NCBI GenBank assembly: GCA_031291725.1
Contig: JARLIM010000031.1
Span: 20,433 to 84,432, forward strand
DNA length: 64,000 nt
From: Acetobacteraceae bacterium
Lineage (GTDB): Bacteria; Pseudomonadota; Alphaproteobacteria; Acetobacterales; Acetobacteraceae
Reading direction: 5' to 3'
Part shown: positions 26,560 through 34,765 of the stretch, in pieces
Layout of the letters: each line of letters begins with the position of its first letter
How positions within the stretch are numbered: the first letter of the stretch is position 1
The notes under the pieces: model-generated
Database searches by the model: none
What the model saw: the letters and a program-made list of their open reading frames with translations, nothing else
Told to the model about the DNA's origin: nothing
Made by a program: the position numbers and the translations under genes

Positions 26560-27342
26560 TTAGCCCATCGTCGAGTTGAACGCGCCACCATCGAGCAGCA
26601 GGTTTTGACCGACGACAAAGCCGGAGGACGCGCTGCACAGAAACACACAGGCAGCACCAAACTCCGCCGGATCGCCCACGCGACCAGCCGGTGTGGCCTT
26701 GGCGCGTTGTTGCAGCATGGTATCCACATCCACCCCGGCGGCTTCAGCGGCTGCCTTGGTGTTGCTGCGCAGACGGTCGGTCAGGAACGGGCCGGGCAGC
26801 AGATTGTTGATCGTCACATTGTCCCGCGCCACCTGACGCGAGAGCCCTGCCACGAAGCCGGTCAGGCCCGCGCGCGCGCCGTTGCTCATGCCAATCGCCG
26901 GAATGGGCGACTTCACCGAACCCGAGGTGATGTTGACGATACGGCCGAATTTACGACCGATCATGCCGTCGATCACCGCTTTGATCAGAAAGATCGGGGT
27001 GAGCATGTTGGCATCCAGGGCCGCGATCCAGGTGTCACGGTCCCAATTGCGGAAATCGCCCGGCGGCGGGCCACCGGCGTTGTTGATCAAAATATCCGGC
27101 GACGGGCAGGCGGCCAAAGCTGCCGCACGGCCGGCCTCGGTGGTGATATCACCGGCCACGGCCGTGACTTTCACGCCGGTGGCGCGGCGGATTGCCTCGG
27201 CGGTTTCCTCCAACGTGGCGGCGGTGCGGGCGGTGATGGTGACATCCACACCTTCCTGCGCCAACGCCATCGCACAGGCACGGCCAAGCCCCTTGCTTGC
27301 CGCACAGACCAGAGCCGTTTTGCCCTTCAGACCGGTATCCAT
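26560..27342 (-). CDS. Short-chain dehydrogenase/reductase
   Basis: The 260 residues start at ATG 27342 after GAGGAGG. The N-terminal Rossmann motif is atypical (VCAASKGLGRA in place of TGxxxGxG). NAG is present as INNAGGPPPG. The catalytic Ser and the usual Tyr-x3-Lys are not canonical: the ITSGSVKSPIPAIGMSNGARAGL segment has Met-Ser-Asn-Gly-Ala-Arg where Tyr-x3-Lys belongs. This lost Tyr/Lys pattern occurs in the FabG-like 3-oxoacyl reductase-related group, so activity is uncertain. It lies in an operon with the thioesterase and family-5 binding protein. Confidence 0.85.
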   Translation of the reverse strand: MDTGLKGKTALVCAASKGLGRACAMALAQEGVDVTITARTAATLEETAEAIRRATGVKVTAVAGDITTEAGRAAALAACPSPDILINNAGGPPPGDFRNWDRDTWIAALDANMLTPIFLIKAVIDGMIGRKFGRIVNITSGSVKSPIPAIGMSNGARAGLTGFVAGLSRQVARDNVTINNLLPGPFLTDRLRSNTKAAAEAAGVDVDTMLQQRAKATPAGRVGDPAEFGAACVFLCSASSGFVVGQNLLLDGGAFNSTMG

Positions 27343-27352
27343 AACATCCTCC

Positions 27353-27784
27353 TCACATGATCGCTTCAAAGGCCGCACGTTGTGCCGCCGGGATGGGGGT
27401 GGGCTTCATCGTGGCTTTCTGCACATAGACATGCACAAAAAAGCCCTCTGCACTGGCAATCTCCTCCTCGGCGCGGAACACCGCCGCGACGTAACGGACG
27501 GAGGAGGTGCCGAGTTTATCGACGCGGATGCCGACGGTGATCGGGTCGGGATAGGCGATTTCGCGCAGATATCGCAGATTGGTCTCTGCAACCACGCCCA
27601 CAATCTCGCTGCCGCCGAGTTCCAGAATGCCGTTATCGATCAGGAACACGTTCACGGCGGTGTCGATCCAGGAATAATACACCACGTTGTTGACATGGCC
27701 GAACATGTCGTTGTCCTGCCAGCGCGTGGTGATGGTCTGGAAATAGCGATAATCGGCACGGGTGGTGGGCAGCGGGCGAGACAT
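27353..27784 (-). CDS. Acyl-CoA thioesterase, 4HBT/YbgC-like hot-dog protein
   Basis: The 143 residues start at ATG 27784. The hot-dog signature is DNDMFGHVNNVVYYSWIDTAVN, where Asp and His near the start of the long helix are catalytic. It hydrolyses acyl-CoA, possibly 4-hydroxybenzoyl-CoA or a short acyl-CoA. It is 10 bases upstream of the SDR gene in the same operon and divergent from copC. Confidence 0.88.
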   Translation of the reverse strand: MSRPLPTTRADYRYFQTITTRWQDNDMFGHVNNVVYYSWIDTAVNVFLIDNGILELGGSEIVGVVAETNLRYLREIAYPDPITVGIRVDKLGTSSVRYVAAVFRAEEEIASAEGFFVHVYVQKATMKPTPIPAAQRAAFEAIM

Positions 27785-27937
27785 CAGGCAGCGTTTCCTC
27801 GGCTTTGCCTGCACTACACAAGGAATGCGCCGCTGCGTCCACCTCGCTTGCCTGCATTGGTGCATGGCGGTTGGACAAGATCAAAGCCGGGCGCTATGCC
27901 GCTGGCGTGGGCTGTGCTGCAGATGCGAAGAGGCAAA

Positions 27938-28309
27938 ATGCAAAAAATCTCCAGGCGGACTCTGGCGATCTCGGTTGGTGTGGCGATGCTGCTGCCCCTG
28001 ACACGCAAGGCCGAAGCGCATGCAATCCTGCTTGAAAGCACGCCGGCGATAGACGGCAGCGTGCCGGTTGGGCCGAACACGGTGCATCTGCGCTATAACA
28101 GCCGCATCGACCGCGCCCGCTCGCGCCTGATTCTCACCCGCCCGGACAAAAGCACCGAAATCTTGCCGATCGCCATAGCGGGCGGCGATGACGTGCTGAC
28201 CAGCCAGATCGACCTCGCCGCCGGGCGTTACAACATTCGCTGGCAGGTGTTGGCGGTGGATGGCCACATCACGCGCGGCGATATTCCCTTCACGGTGGAG
28301 GGGCGCTGA
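27938..28309 (+). CDS. copC: CopC-domain copper-binding periplasmic protein
   Basis: The 123 residues start at ATG 27938 (GAAGAGG before). A signal peptide (LAISVGVAMLLPLTRKAEA) precedes HAILLESTPAIDG, which carries the conserved N-terminal His of the CopC copper site. The fold ends with WQVLAVDGHITRGDIPFTV, where Asp-Gly-His completes the site. It binds Cu(II) in the periplasm and acts with the next gene, CopD, in copper import or resistance. Two bases separate the genes. Confidence 0.92.
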   Translation: MQKISRRTLAISVGVAMLLPLTRKAEAHAILLESTPAIDGSVPVGPNTVHLRYNSRIDRARSRLILTRPDKSTEILPIAIAGGDDVLTSQIDLAAGRYNIRWQVLAVDGHITRGDIPFTVEGR

Positions 28310-28310
28310 G

Positions 28311-29963
28311 ATGGATCTGAATCTGCTCGTCGATCTGTTCGGCTATCTCTCCATCATCGTGCATGGCTGCACCATCGTCGCGCAGTCGATGACGATCGGT
28401 GGTGCGCTGTTCCTGTTCATTCTCGCCCTGCCGATGGCGTCCAAGATCGGCCCGCAAGTGGCGATCACCACGGCGCGCATGGCGGCATGGGCGGCGTTTG
28501 CGTTGGTGATCTGCGAGGCAGCGACGGTGGCGCTGCAGGCCTCCGTGCTGATGGCCACCGTCGATTTGTCACTGTTCGACGCCCTTGGAGCGACTTCAGC
28601 AGAAGCGGGCTTGGCGAAAATTGGCGCGGGTCTTGTGCTGTCCGCCCTGCTGTTTGCCTACGGCACCGCTGCCCCGCGTGTACCGGTGCTGGTGCTGGCG
28701 CTGGTGGAGTTGGTGGCAGCGACGATGACAACGCATGCAGCCGCACGGCTTGATGATCAGGCAGTGCTGCTGGCGGCCTCCTTCCTGCATCAATTGGGCG
28801 CGGCGATCTGGATTGGCGGCATTCCGGCTTTCGTCTCGGCCCTGGGCACGGTGCATGACCGCAGCGGCTGGCTGGCGGTGGGGGCACGGTTCTCGCGGAT
28901 GTCGATGGTGGGCGTTGCCTGCATCGTGGTCTCGGCGGCAGCGTTCACATTCTATTATATCGCCGCCCCCGATGCGCTCTACGGCACCGCCTATGGCGTG
29001 ATGGCGCTGGCCAAAGCGGTGATGTTCGCCATGCTGCTCGCCCTCGGCTACGGCAATTTCCGCACGGTGGCGAAGCTCAAGGCGGGCTCAGACATGGCGG
29101 TGCCGCGCATGAAGCGGTTTGCCGAGATTGAAATCGGCATCGGCTTTTCCATCTTCTTCGCCGCTGCCTCACTGACCTCGGTGCCGCCCTCGGTGGATCT
29201 GACCAGCGATCGCGTGACGTGGCATGAAGTGGTGGAACGCAACGCGCCGGTCTGGCCGCGTCTGGTCTCACCACAACATGACGCGCTGGCGCTGCCCGCG
29301 TTGCAGGCCAAGCTCGATGCCGAGGCCGCCGCCCAGCATGCCGCCCATGCAGACCATGCTTTCGTGCCGGGAGCGGGGTTCCTGCCGGAGCGCAATGCGG
29401 CCGATATTGCGTGGTCGGAATTCAATCACCATTGGGCGGGCGTGTTCGTGACGTTGATCGGCCTGTTGGCGCTGCTCAATCAGGCTGGCGTGCGCTGGGC
29501 ACGGCATTGGCCGTTGGTGTTCATGGGCTTGGCGGTGTTTCTGTTCCTGCGCTCAGACCCCGAAGTGTGGCCAATGGGCGATGAGGGCTTTTTCGAGAGC
29601 CTGCGCGACATCGAGGTGTTGCAACATCGCTTCTTCGTCTTCCTCACCGTGGCGTTCAGCCTGTTCGAATGGCGGGTGCGGCTGGGCGGTTGGAAAAGCA
29701 CCTGGGCGCCGAAAGTGTTCCCGCTGCTGACAGCGGTCGGCGGAGCGGCGCTGCTGACGCACAGCCATCAGATTGCCAACGTCAAAGACGCGCTGCTGAT
29801 TGAGTTGACGCACACACCATTGGCGCTCTGTGCCATCGCCGCCGGCTGGGCGCGCTGGCTGGAGATCCGCAGCGACGGCAAGCTCAGCCGGGTGGCAGGC
29901 TGGTTGTGGCCGGTGCTGTTTGTGGTGATCGGTTTGATTTTGCTGGATTATCGCGAAGCGTAA
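28311..29963 (+). CDS. copD: CopD-family copper transport membrane protein
   Basis: The 550 residues have about 12-13 hydrophobic helices. The N-terminal half is CopD-like (LHQLGAAIWIGGIPAFV). The middle is a periplasmic loop with several His residues (DAEAAAQHAAHADHAFV) that could bind metal. A C-terminal block (WAGVFVTLIGLLALLNQ) adds further helices; similar two-part proteins occur with CopC. It is coupled to copC (stop then ATG 1 base later). The last 80 bases overlap the decarboxylase gene on the opposite strand. Confidence 0.88.
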   Translation: MDLNLLVDLFGYLSIIVHGCTIVAQSMTIGGALFLFILALPMASKIGPQVAITTARMAAWAAFALVICEAATVALQASVLMATVDLSLFDALGATSAEAGLAKIGAGLVLSALLFAYGTAAPRVPVLVLALVELVAATMTTHAAARLDDQAVLLAASFLHQLGAAIWIGGIPAFVSALGTVHDRSGWLAVGARFSRMSMVGVACIVVSAAAFTFYYIAAPDALYGTAYGVMALAKAVMFAMLLALGYGNFRTVAKLKAGSDMAVPRMKRFAEIEIGIGFSIFFAAASLTSVPPSVDLTSDRVTWHEVVERNAPVWPRLVSPQHDALALPALQAKLDAEAAAQHAAHADHAFVPGAGFLPERNAADIAWSEFNHHWAGVFVTLIGLLALLNQAGVRWARHWPLVFMGLAVFLFLRSDPEVWPMGDEGFFESLRDIEVLQHRFFVFLTVAFSLFEWRVRLGGWKSTWAPKVFPLLTAVGGAALLTHSHQIANVKDALLIELTHTPLALCAIAAGWARWLEIRSDGKLSRVAGWLWPVLFVVIGLILLDYREA

Positions 29964-31371
29964 TCGCCGCACGCAGTTCGGATAGCACGACAGGCAAATC
30001 CGCCTCGGTGGTGCGATGATTGACAAAGGCGGCCCGCAACACCGTGCGGCCTTCAATCGTTGTGGTCGAGAGCACCGTCTGCCCCGCCAATTGCAATCGG
30101 GCGGCCAGATCAACATGCCCCGCATCGTCCAGCCCCGCCACTCGGAAGCAGACGATGTTCAGCGGCACCGGGGCTGCGCGTTCGACATCGCCCGCGGTGT
30201 CGATCAAGGCGGCGAAGCGTTCAGCCAGAGCCACGCAATGCGACGTCACCGCGCCCAGCCGATCAGCGCCATAGGTTGAGAGGGTCATCCAGACCTTCAG
30301 CGCCCGGAAACCGCGCGACAGTTCCGGCCCGAAATCCACCGGCCACGCCGTCCCACCTGCCAACCCAAGCGGGGCACGGGCAAGATAATCCGCCTGCCGG
30401 GCAAAACTGGCACGATGGGCGGCGGGGTCACGCACCACCAGACAGCCGGATTCGTAGGGCACCTGTGTCCATTTGTGGAAATCGAACGCCACCGAATCCG
30501 CGCGTTCTATTCCGGCCAAACGCGGTCGCAGCGTGGGAGAGAGCATGGCAATCGCCCCAAAGGCCGCATCGACATGCAGCCATAGCCCTTCCTGGGCCGC
30601 GAGGTCGGCAAGCCCGGTCAGATCGTCAATCGCGCCGATATCCACGCTGCCCGCCGTGCCGACAAGCAGAAACGGCTGCCGGCCGTGTGCGCGATCCTCG
30701 GCCAAGCGCTCGCGCAGCACATCCGGCCGCATCCGGCCCATCGCATCCACCGGTATCAGCCGCAAGGCGTCAGCACCCAGCCCGGCCATATCGAAGCCGC
30801 GCGCGACGCACAGATGCGCGCCCTGCGCCGCATAGCCCACCAAGCCAGCCCCGCCCACGCCGCCCCTGCGCACATCGGTGCCAAGACGCCCGGTGCGGGC
30901 GATCAGGATGGCGCAGAAATTGGCCATCGACGTGCCGCTGAGCAGCACGCCGGACGCATCTTCTGGGAAACCTAACATCGCAGCCGCCCACCGGATGACC
31001 TGGGCTTCCACGGCAATCGGCGCATGATCACGCCCGCCGCAATTGGCGTTCAGGAACCCCGCCAACATCTCTGCCAGCCCACCAATCGGCGTGCCCGCAC
31101 CATGCACCCAGCCGAGGAAACGCGGATGCCGATTGCCCACCGCATAGGGCGCGATCAAGTGCCGATACCGCGCATACACATCTTCCGGCGCGGAATCGCC
31201 CTGTGGCAGCTCGGCCTTCCAGGCGGCACGCACCGCATCGGGCATTTCCTGCCACACTGGCCCCTCCCGCACGCCCTCCAGCGCATCGAACGCATCATCG
31301 AGCATCCGATGCCCGAGGGCACGCAGGCTGGCCCAGTTTTCCGGGTCCAAAGAAGGGTCTCGCAATGCCAT
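29884..31371 (-). CDS. PLP-dependent (aromatic-amino-acid type) decarboxylase
   Basis: The 495 residues belong to group-II decarboxylases. Landmarks: GWVHGAGTPIGGLAEML, a substrate region with SGTSMANF, the His that stacks on PLP, HVDAAFGAIAML, and the PLP Lys in FDFHKWTQVPY. Likely substrates are aromatic or related amino acids, giving an amine; sequence does not fix which. The 3' end overlaps copD by 80 bases. The final ~25 residues (SPQTAPATTSLPPG) are low complexity and may come from that overlap. It follows the acyl-CoA operon by 89 bases on the same strand. Confidence 0.88.
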   Translation of the reverse strand: MALRDPSLDPENWASLRALGHRMLDDAFDALEGVREGPVWQEMPDAVRAAWKAELPQGDSAPEDVYARYRHLIAPYAVGNRHPRFLGWVHGAGTPIGGLAEMLAGFLNANCGGRDHAPIAVEAQVIRWAAAMLGFPEDASGVLLSGTSMANFCAILIARTGRLGTDVRRGGVGGAGLVGYAAQGAHLCVARGFDMAGLGADALRLIPVDAMGRMRPDVLRERLAEDRAHGRQPFLLVGTAGSVDIGAIDDLTGLADLAAQEGLWLHVDAAFGAIAMLSPTLRPRLAGIERADSVAFDFHKWTQVPYESGCLVVRDPAAHRASFARQADYLARAPLGLAGGTAWPVDFGPELSRGFRALKVWMTLSTYGADRLGAVTSHCVALAERFAALIDTAGDVERAAPVPLNIVCFRVAGLDDAGHVDLAARLQLAGQTVLSTTTIEGRTVLRAAFVNHRTTEADLPVVLSELRAAITLRDNPAKSNRSPQTAPATTSLPPG

Positions 31372-31460
31372 GAGGTTCCGGTTCCGGTCGCGCAGTTTCC
31401 TGCCCTCCTGTTATACGAAGAGCAGGATGCGGCTTCTCATGCTCAGAAAGCGTTAACGGA

Positions 31461-32303
31461 TCAACCGATTTCCGCTTCACCGTCCATCGTCAACCAGCCC
31501 TGATGATCGCGCCCCCAGAGCTTCACCCGCCCACCTTCCTCAAGCCGCGCCTGCACCGAGAACGGATTGATGTCGAAAGTCGGCCGGATCGCCCGGAAGT
31601 GGAAGCGCTTCACAATTGCGTCAGGCGCGTTCTGACGGATCAACTCCAACAGCAGCGTTGCCAGCAGCGGGCCGTGCACGATCAGGCCAGGATAGCCCTC
31701 CACACCCGTCACGTAAGGGCGGTCATAATGGATGCGATGGCCGTTGAAGGTCAGCGCAGAGTAGCGGAACAGGAAGACATCATCCGCCTTATAGTCCCGC
31801 CGCCACGTCTCGCCCGAGGGGGCCGCCACCGGAGCCGCAACCGGGTCATTCGCCGAGGCTGCCGGGCGGTAGACGATATCGTGGAACTCACGCAACGCCA
31901 CCGCAGCACTGCCCTCCACCCGGTATTCATGGCGCACCTTGACGAAGACAAGCTGCCCCGAGCGGCCGTTCTTCTCGGTGACATCCTCAATGGTCGAACT
32001 GCGCACCATGCGGCTGCCGACGGTGATCGGGGCCAGGAATTCCAACTGACTGCCCGCCCACATCCGGCGCGGTAATTCCACTGGCGGCAGAAATCCACCA
32101 CGACGGGGATGACCGTCCGGCCCGATTTCGGATTGCGGCGCGGTGGCGAGGAAATACAGCCAATGCCACAACGGCGGCAAAGCCGTGCCCGGAGCGGGGC
32201 GCGGCATCGGCGCATCCAACGTGGCCGCCATCGCCTGAACCGGATAGGCGGTGATGTCGTCGGCGAGGCTTTCGCTGCGGCCGATCCAGTCCTTCAGGGT
32301 CAA
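31461..32303 (-). CDS. FAS1-like dehydratase / mesaconyl-C4-CoA hydratase family (hot-dog)
   Basis: The 280 residues resemble mesaconyl-C4-CoA hydratase-like enzymes (two hot-dog domains of the MaoC type). Seen are LPPVELPRRMWAGSQLEF, FRYSALTFNGHRIHYDRPYV with the conserved Asn-His-x-Asp/His hydratase site, and GLIVHGPLLATLL. It should add water to, or remove it from, an unsaturated dicarboxylic or branched acyl-CoA. It overlaps the preceding dehydrogenase gene by 4 bases. It is the last gene of the tight catabolic set. Confidence 0.88.
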   Translation of the reverse strand: MTLKDWIGRSESLADDITAYPVQAMAATLDAPMPRPAPGTALPPLWHWLYFLATAPQSEIGPDGHPRRGGFLPPVELPRRMWAGSQLEFLAPITVGSRMVRSSTIEDVTEKNGRSGQLVFVKVRHEYRVEGSAAVALREFHDIVYRPAASANDPVAAPVAAPSGETWRRDYKADDVFLFRYSALTFNGHRIHYDRPYVTGVEGYPGLIVHGPLLATLLLELIRQNAPDAIVKRFHFRAIRPTFDINPFSVQARLEEGGRVKLWGRDHQGWLTMDGEAEIG

Positions 32304-33211
32304 GGCAGATTCTCCCGCGCTTTCAACTCCGTCCCGGCCAGCAACTCGCTCAGACGGGCAAACTCGGTGTGGTCCCGCCCATGCCCCAGTTGTGCCACGG
32401 CAGCAGCGGCGAGTTCACGGGTGTGGCTGGACAGCGGCACCGCCGTTTCGGTCTGGCGCGCGAGATCGACGGCAATGCCGAGATCTTTCAGCATCAGATC
32501 AAGCCCGAATCCCGAATCGAACCGGCGCGAGAGCACGAATTGCTTGAACTTCTTCTGACTGGAATTGGTCATGCCGGTGGAGGCATTGAGCACATCGACC
32601 ATGCGCGCCGGATCGAGCCCGAAGCGCTGACCGATCAGCAGAGCCTCGATCCCGGCCAGGAAGCCGGCCGCTGAGACCATGTTGTTGAGCGCCTTCATCG
32701 CCTGCCCGGCCCCAAGGCCGCCCACACGATGAATGGTGGTGCTCATCGCCTGCAGAATGGGGGTGGCGCGGTCCAGATCCTGATCCTCGCCACCGGCCAT
32801 GATCGCCAAGGTGCCATCCTTGGCGCGCGAGACACCGCCGGAGACCGGGGCATCGATCATCGCCACCCCTCGCGGTGAGACCAGCGTGCCCAGATGGCGC
32901 GTGGTGGCAGGCGCACCGGAGCTCATTTCCAGCAGCAATTGCCCATCTTGGAAGGCATGCAACGACTGCTCGATGACTTGCGCCACCTCTTTCGAACTTG
33001 GCAGCATGGTGATGATGGCGTCTGCCGCCGCGATGGCGTCGGCAGGTGTTGCCACCGCCTCGGCCCCGGTGCGCACGGCAAAGGCGGCTGCGCGGCCAGG
33101 AACGGCATCCTGGCCAGTGACGTGATAGCCGGCGCGCAACAGGCACTCGGCCATTGGCTCACCCATTCGGCCCAGGCCGATAAAGGCGATGCGGGGACGT
33201 TCCCCGCTCAT
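32300..33211 (-). CDS. Beta-hydroxyacid dehydrogenase (3-hydroxyisobutyrate / tartronate semialdehyde reductase type)
   Basis: The 303-residue NAD(P)-dependent enzyme has the nucleotide motif IGLGRMGEPMAECLL. The substrate signature is DAPVSGGVSRAKDGTLA and the catalytic Lys is in QAMKALNNMVSAA. It reduces or oxidises a short beta-hydroxy acid and semialdehyde pair. ATGA overlaps couple it to the genes on both sides. The operon context (CoA transferase, hydratase-like) points to degradation of a short branched or hydroxylated acid. Confidence 0.92.
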   Translation of the reverse strand: MSGERPRIAFIGLGRMGEPMAECLLRAGYHVTGQDAVPGRAAAFAVRTGAEAVATPADAIAAADAIITMLPSSKEVAQVIEQSLHAFQDGQLLLEMSSGAPATTRHLGTLVSPRGVAMIDAPVSGGVSRAKDGTLAIMAGGEDQDLDRATPILQAMSTTIHRVGGLGAGQAMKALNNMVSAAGFLAGIEALLIGQRFGLDPARMVDVLNASTGMTNSSQKKFKQFVLSRRFDSGFGLDLMLKDLGIAVDLARQTETAVPLSSHTRELAAAAVAQLGHGRDHTEFARLSELLAGTELKARENLP

Positions 33212-33618
33212 TCCGCCTTCGCCTTGGCCGGAATGGCACCTTCCTTGAGCAGCACTTCATGGGCGGCCTTGAACGCATCCAGCCCCGCCGGAATACCGCA
33301 ATAGGCGGTGGCGTGCAGCAGGGTCGCTTTGATTTCCTCAACCGTGAGACCGTTGTTGAGCGCGCCCTTCACATGCAGCTTGATTTCATGCGTGCGACCT
33401 GTGGCGGTCAACATGGCGAGGTTGAGCAGGCTGCGCGTCTTGCGGTTCAACGTCTCATCGCCCCAGGCCCAGCCCCAGGCCCAGGCGGTGGTGGCACGCT
33501 GGAAGGACATCATGAATTCATCGGCATTGGCGATGGAGGCATCGACATATTCCGCCCCGAGCACTTCGCGACGGATCGGCATGCCTTTGTCGAACAGGGC
33601 TTGGTCTTCATTGGACAT
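33208..33618 (-). CDS. Carboxymuconolactone decarboxylase family protein (PcaC-like)
   Basis: The 136 residues match the PcaC type rather than the peroxidase AhpD type: RREVLGAEYVDAS, WGDETLNRKTRSLLNLAML, HEIKLHVKGALNNG and EEIKATLLHATAYCGIPAG. It lacks an AhpD Cys-x2-Cys. PcaC removes CO2 from 4-carboxymuconolactone in protocatechuate breakdown; here its operon partners are a CoA transferase and beta-hydroxyacid dehydrogenase, so a different substrate is quite possible. Stop overlaps the next start by 4 bases. Confidence 0.87.
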   Translation of the reverse strand: MSNEDQALFDKGMPIRREVLGAEYVDASIANADEFMMSFQRATTAWAWGWAWGDETLNRKTRSLLNLAMLTATGRTHEIKLHVKGALNNGLTVEEIKATLLHATAYCGIPAGLDAFKAAHEVLLKEGAIPAKAKAE

Positions 33619-33645
33619 TTTGTTTTTCCCTTGTGTTGCTTGACG

Positions 33646-34764
33646 TTAACTGAATTCGCGGCGGATTGCCTCGGAATGTTCTCCGATGGACGGCACCCTG
33701 CCGAGATGTGGCGCCGCACCATCGCGAATCACAGCGGGGGCGATGATGGAGGCGCTGCCCATCTCAGTCTGCAACGACACGCGGCGCAAGGCCGGATGCC
33801 GGGCGAGGCCGGGCAGATCGTTCACCAGACCATAGGCGGTGCCGGTGCGACGCAGGCAGGCGGTGGCTTCATCGCGCGTCATCTGTGCAAACCGTCTGGC
33901 AACATGAGCATCCACCACCGCACGCTGCGCACAGCGGGCGACGTTGCTTTCATAGCCGGGTTGCTTGGGCAGATCGGGCTCTGCCATGAACCCCGCGCAG
34001 AAATTGGCAAATTCGCGCTCATTCTGAATCGAGATCAGCACCAACGCGCCATCGCTGGTGGCAAAGGCGCCATAGGGGCAGATGGAGGGATGCGCAAGGC
34101 CGACACGCTCGGGGGCTTTGCCGGTGCCTTCCCAATAGAGCAGCGGCACATTCATCCAATCGGCCAAAGCGCCGAACAGCGAGACTTCGAGGCCCGCACC
34201 CTTGCCGGTGATGCCGCGCTGGATCAACGCCTCCAACACGCCGGCATGGGCGTTCATCCCGCAGGCAATGTCACACACTGAGACACCCACGCGACCGGGC
34301 CCGGCAGGATGGCCGGTGATCTGGGCAAGGCCCGATTCGGCCTGCACCAGCAGGTCGTAGGCCTTCATATCCGCGTAATCGCCCGCTTCGCCATAGCCAC
34401 TGATATCGACGGTGATCAGCTTCGGATTGCGCGCCCGCAATTCCGCCGCACCAAACCCCGCGCGGGCGGCGGCGCCGGGGGCGAGGTTCTGGATGAACAC
34501 ATCCGCCTGATCGATCAGCTTGTGCAGCAGCGCCGCATCATCCGGCTTCTTGATGTCGGCGACCAGCGATTGCTTGCCGCGATTGAGCCAGACGAAATAA
34601 GAGGCCAGACCGCCGACGGATGTATCGTAACCACGCGCGAAATCCCCCTCCGCCCGCTCGATCTTGATCACCCGCGCCCCAGCATCGGCCAGACGTGAGG
34701 AGCAATACGGGGCGGCGACGGCTTGTTCGAGAGCGACGACGAGCAGGCCGTCCAATGCACCCAT
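33646..34764 (-). CDS. CaiB/BaiF family CoA transferase
   Basis: The 372 residues start at ATG 34764, one base after the upstream stop codon; the frame runs back into that gene but the true start is fixed by the GGAG site ahead. Landmarks are LEQAVAAPYCSSRLADAGARVIKIE, FVWLNRGKQSLVADIK and the catalytic Asp in KAYDLLVQAESG. It transfers CoA from an acyl-CoA donor to a carboxylic acid. Upstream is an acyl-CoA dehydrogenase and downstream a PcaC-like protein, so it probably activates the acid of this pathway. Confidence 0.92.
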   Translation of the reverse strand: MGALDGLLVVALEQAVAAPYCSSRLADAGARVIKIERAEGDFARGYDTSVGGLASYFVWLNRGKQSLVADIKKPDDAALLHKLIDQADVFIQNLAPGAAARAGFGAAELRARNPKLITVDISGYGEAGDYADMKAYDLLVQAESGLAQITGHPAGPGRVGVSVCDIACGMNAHAGVLEALIQRGITGKGAGLEVSLFGALADWMNVPLLYWEGTGKAPERVGLAHPSICPYGAFATSDGALVLISIQNEREFANFCAGFMAEPDLPKQPGYESNVARCAQRAVVDAHVARRFAQMTRDEATACLRRTGTAYGLVNDLPGLARHPALRRVSLQTEMGSASIIAPAVIRDGAAPHLGRVPSIGEHSEAIRREFS

Positions 34765-34765
34765 C

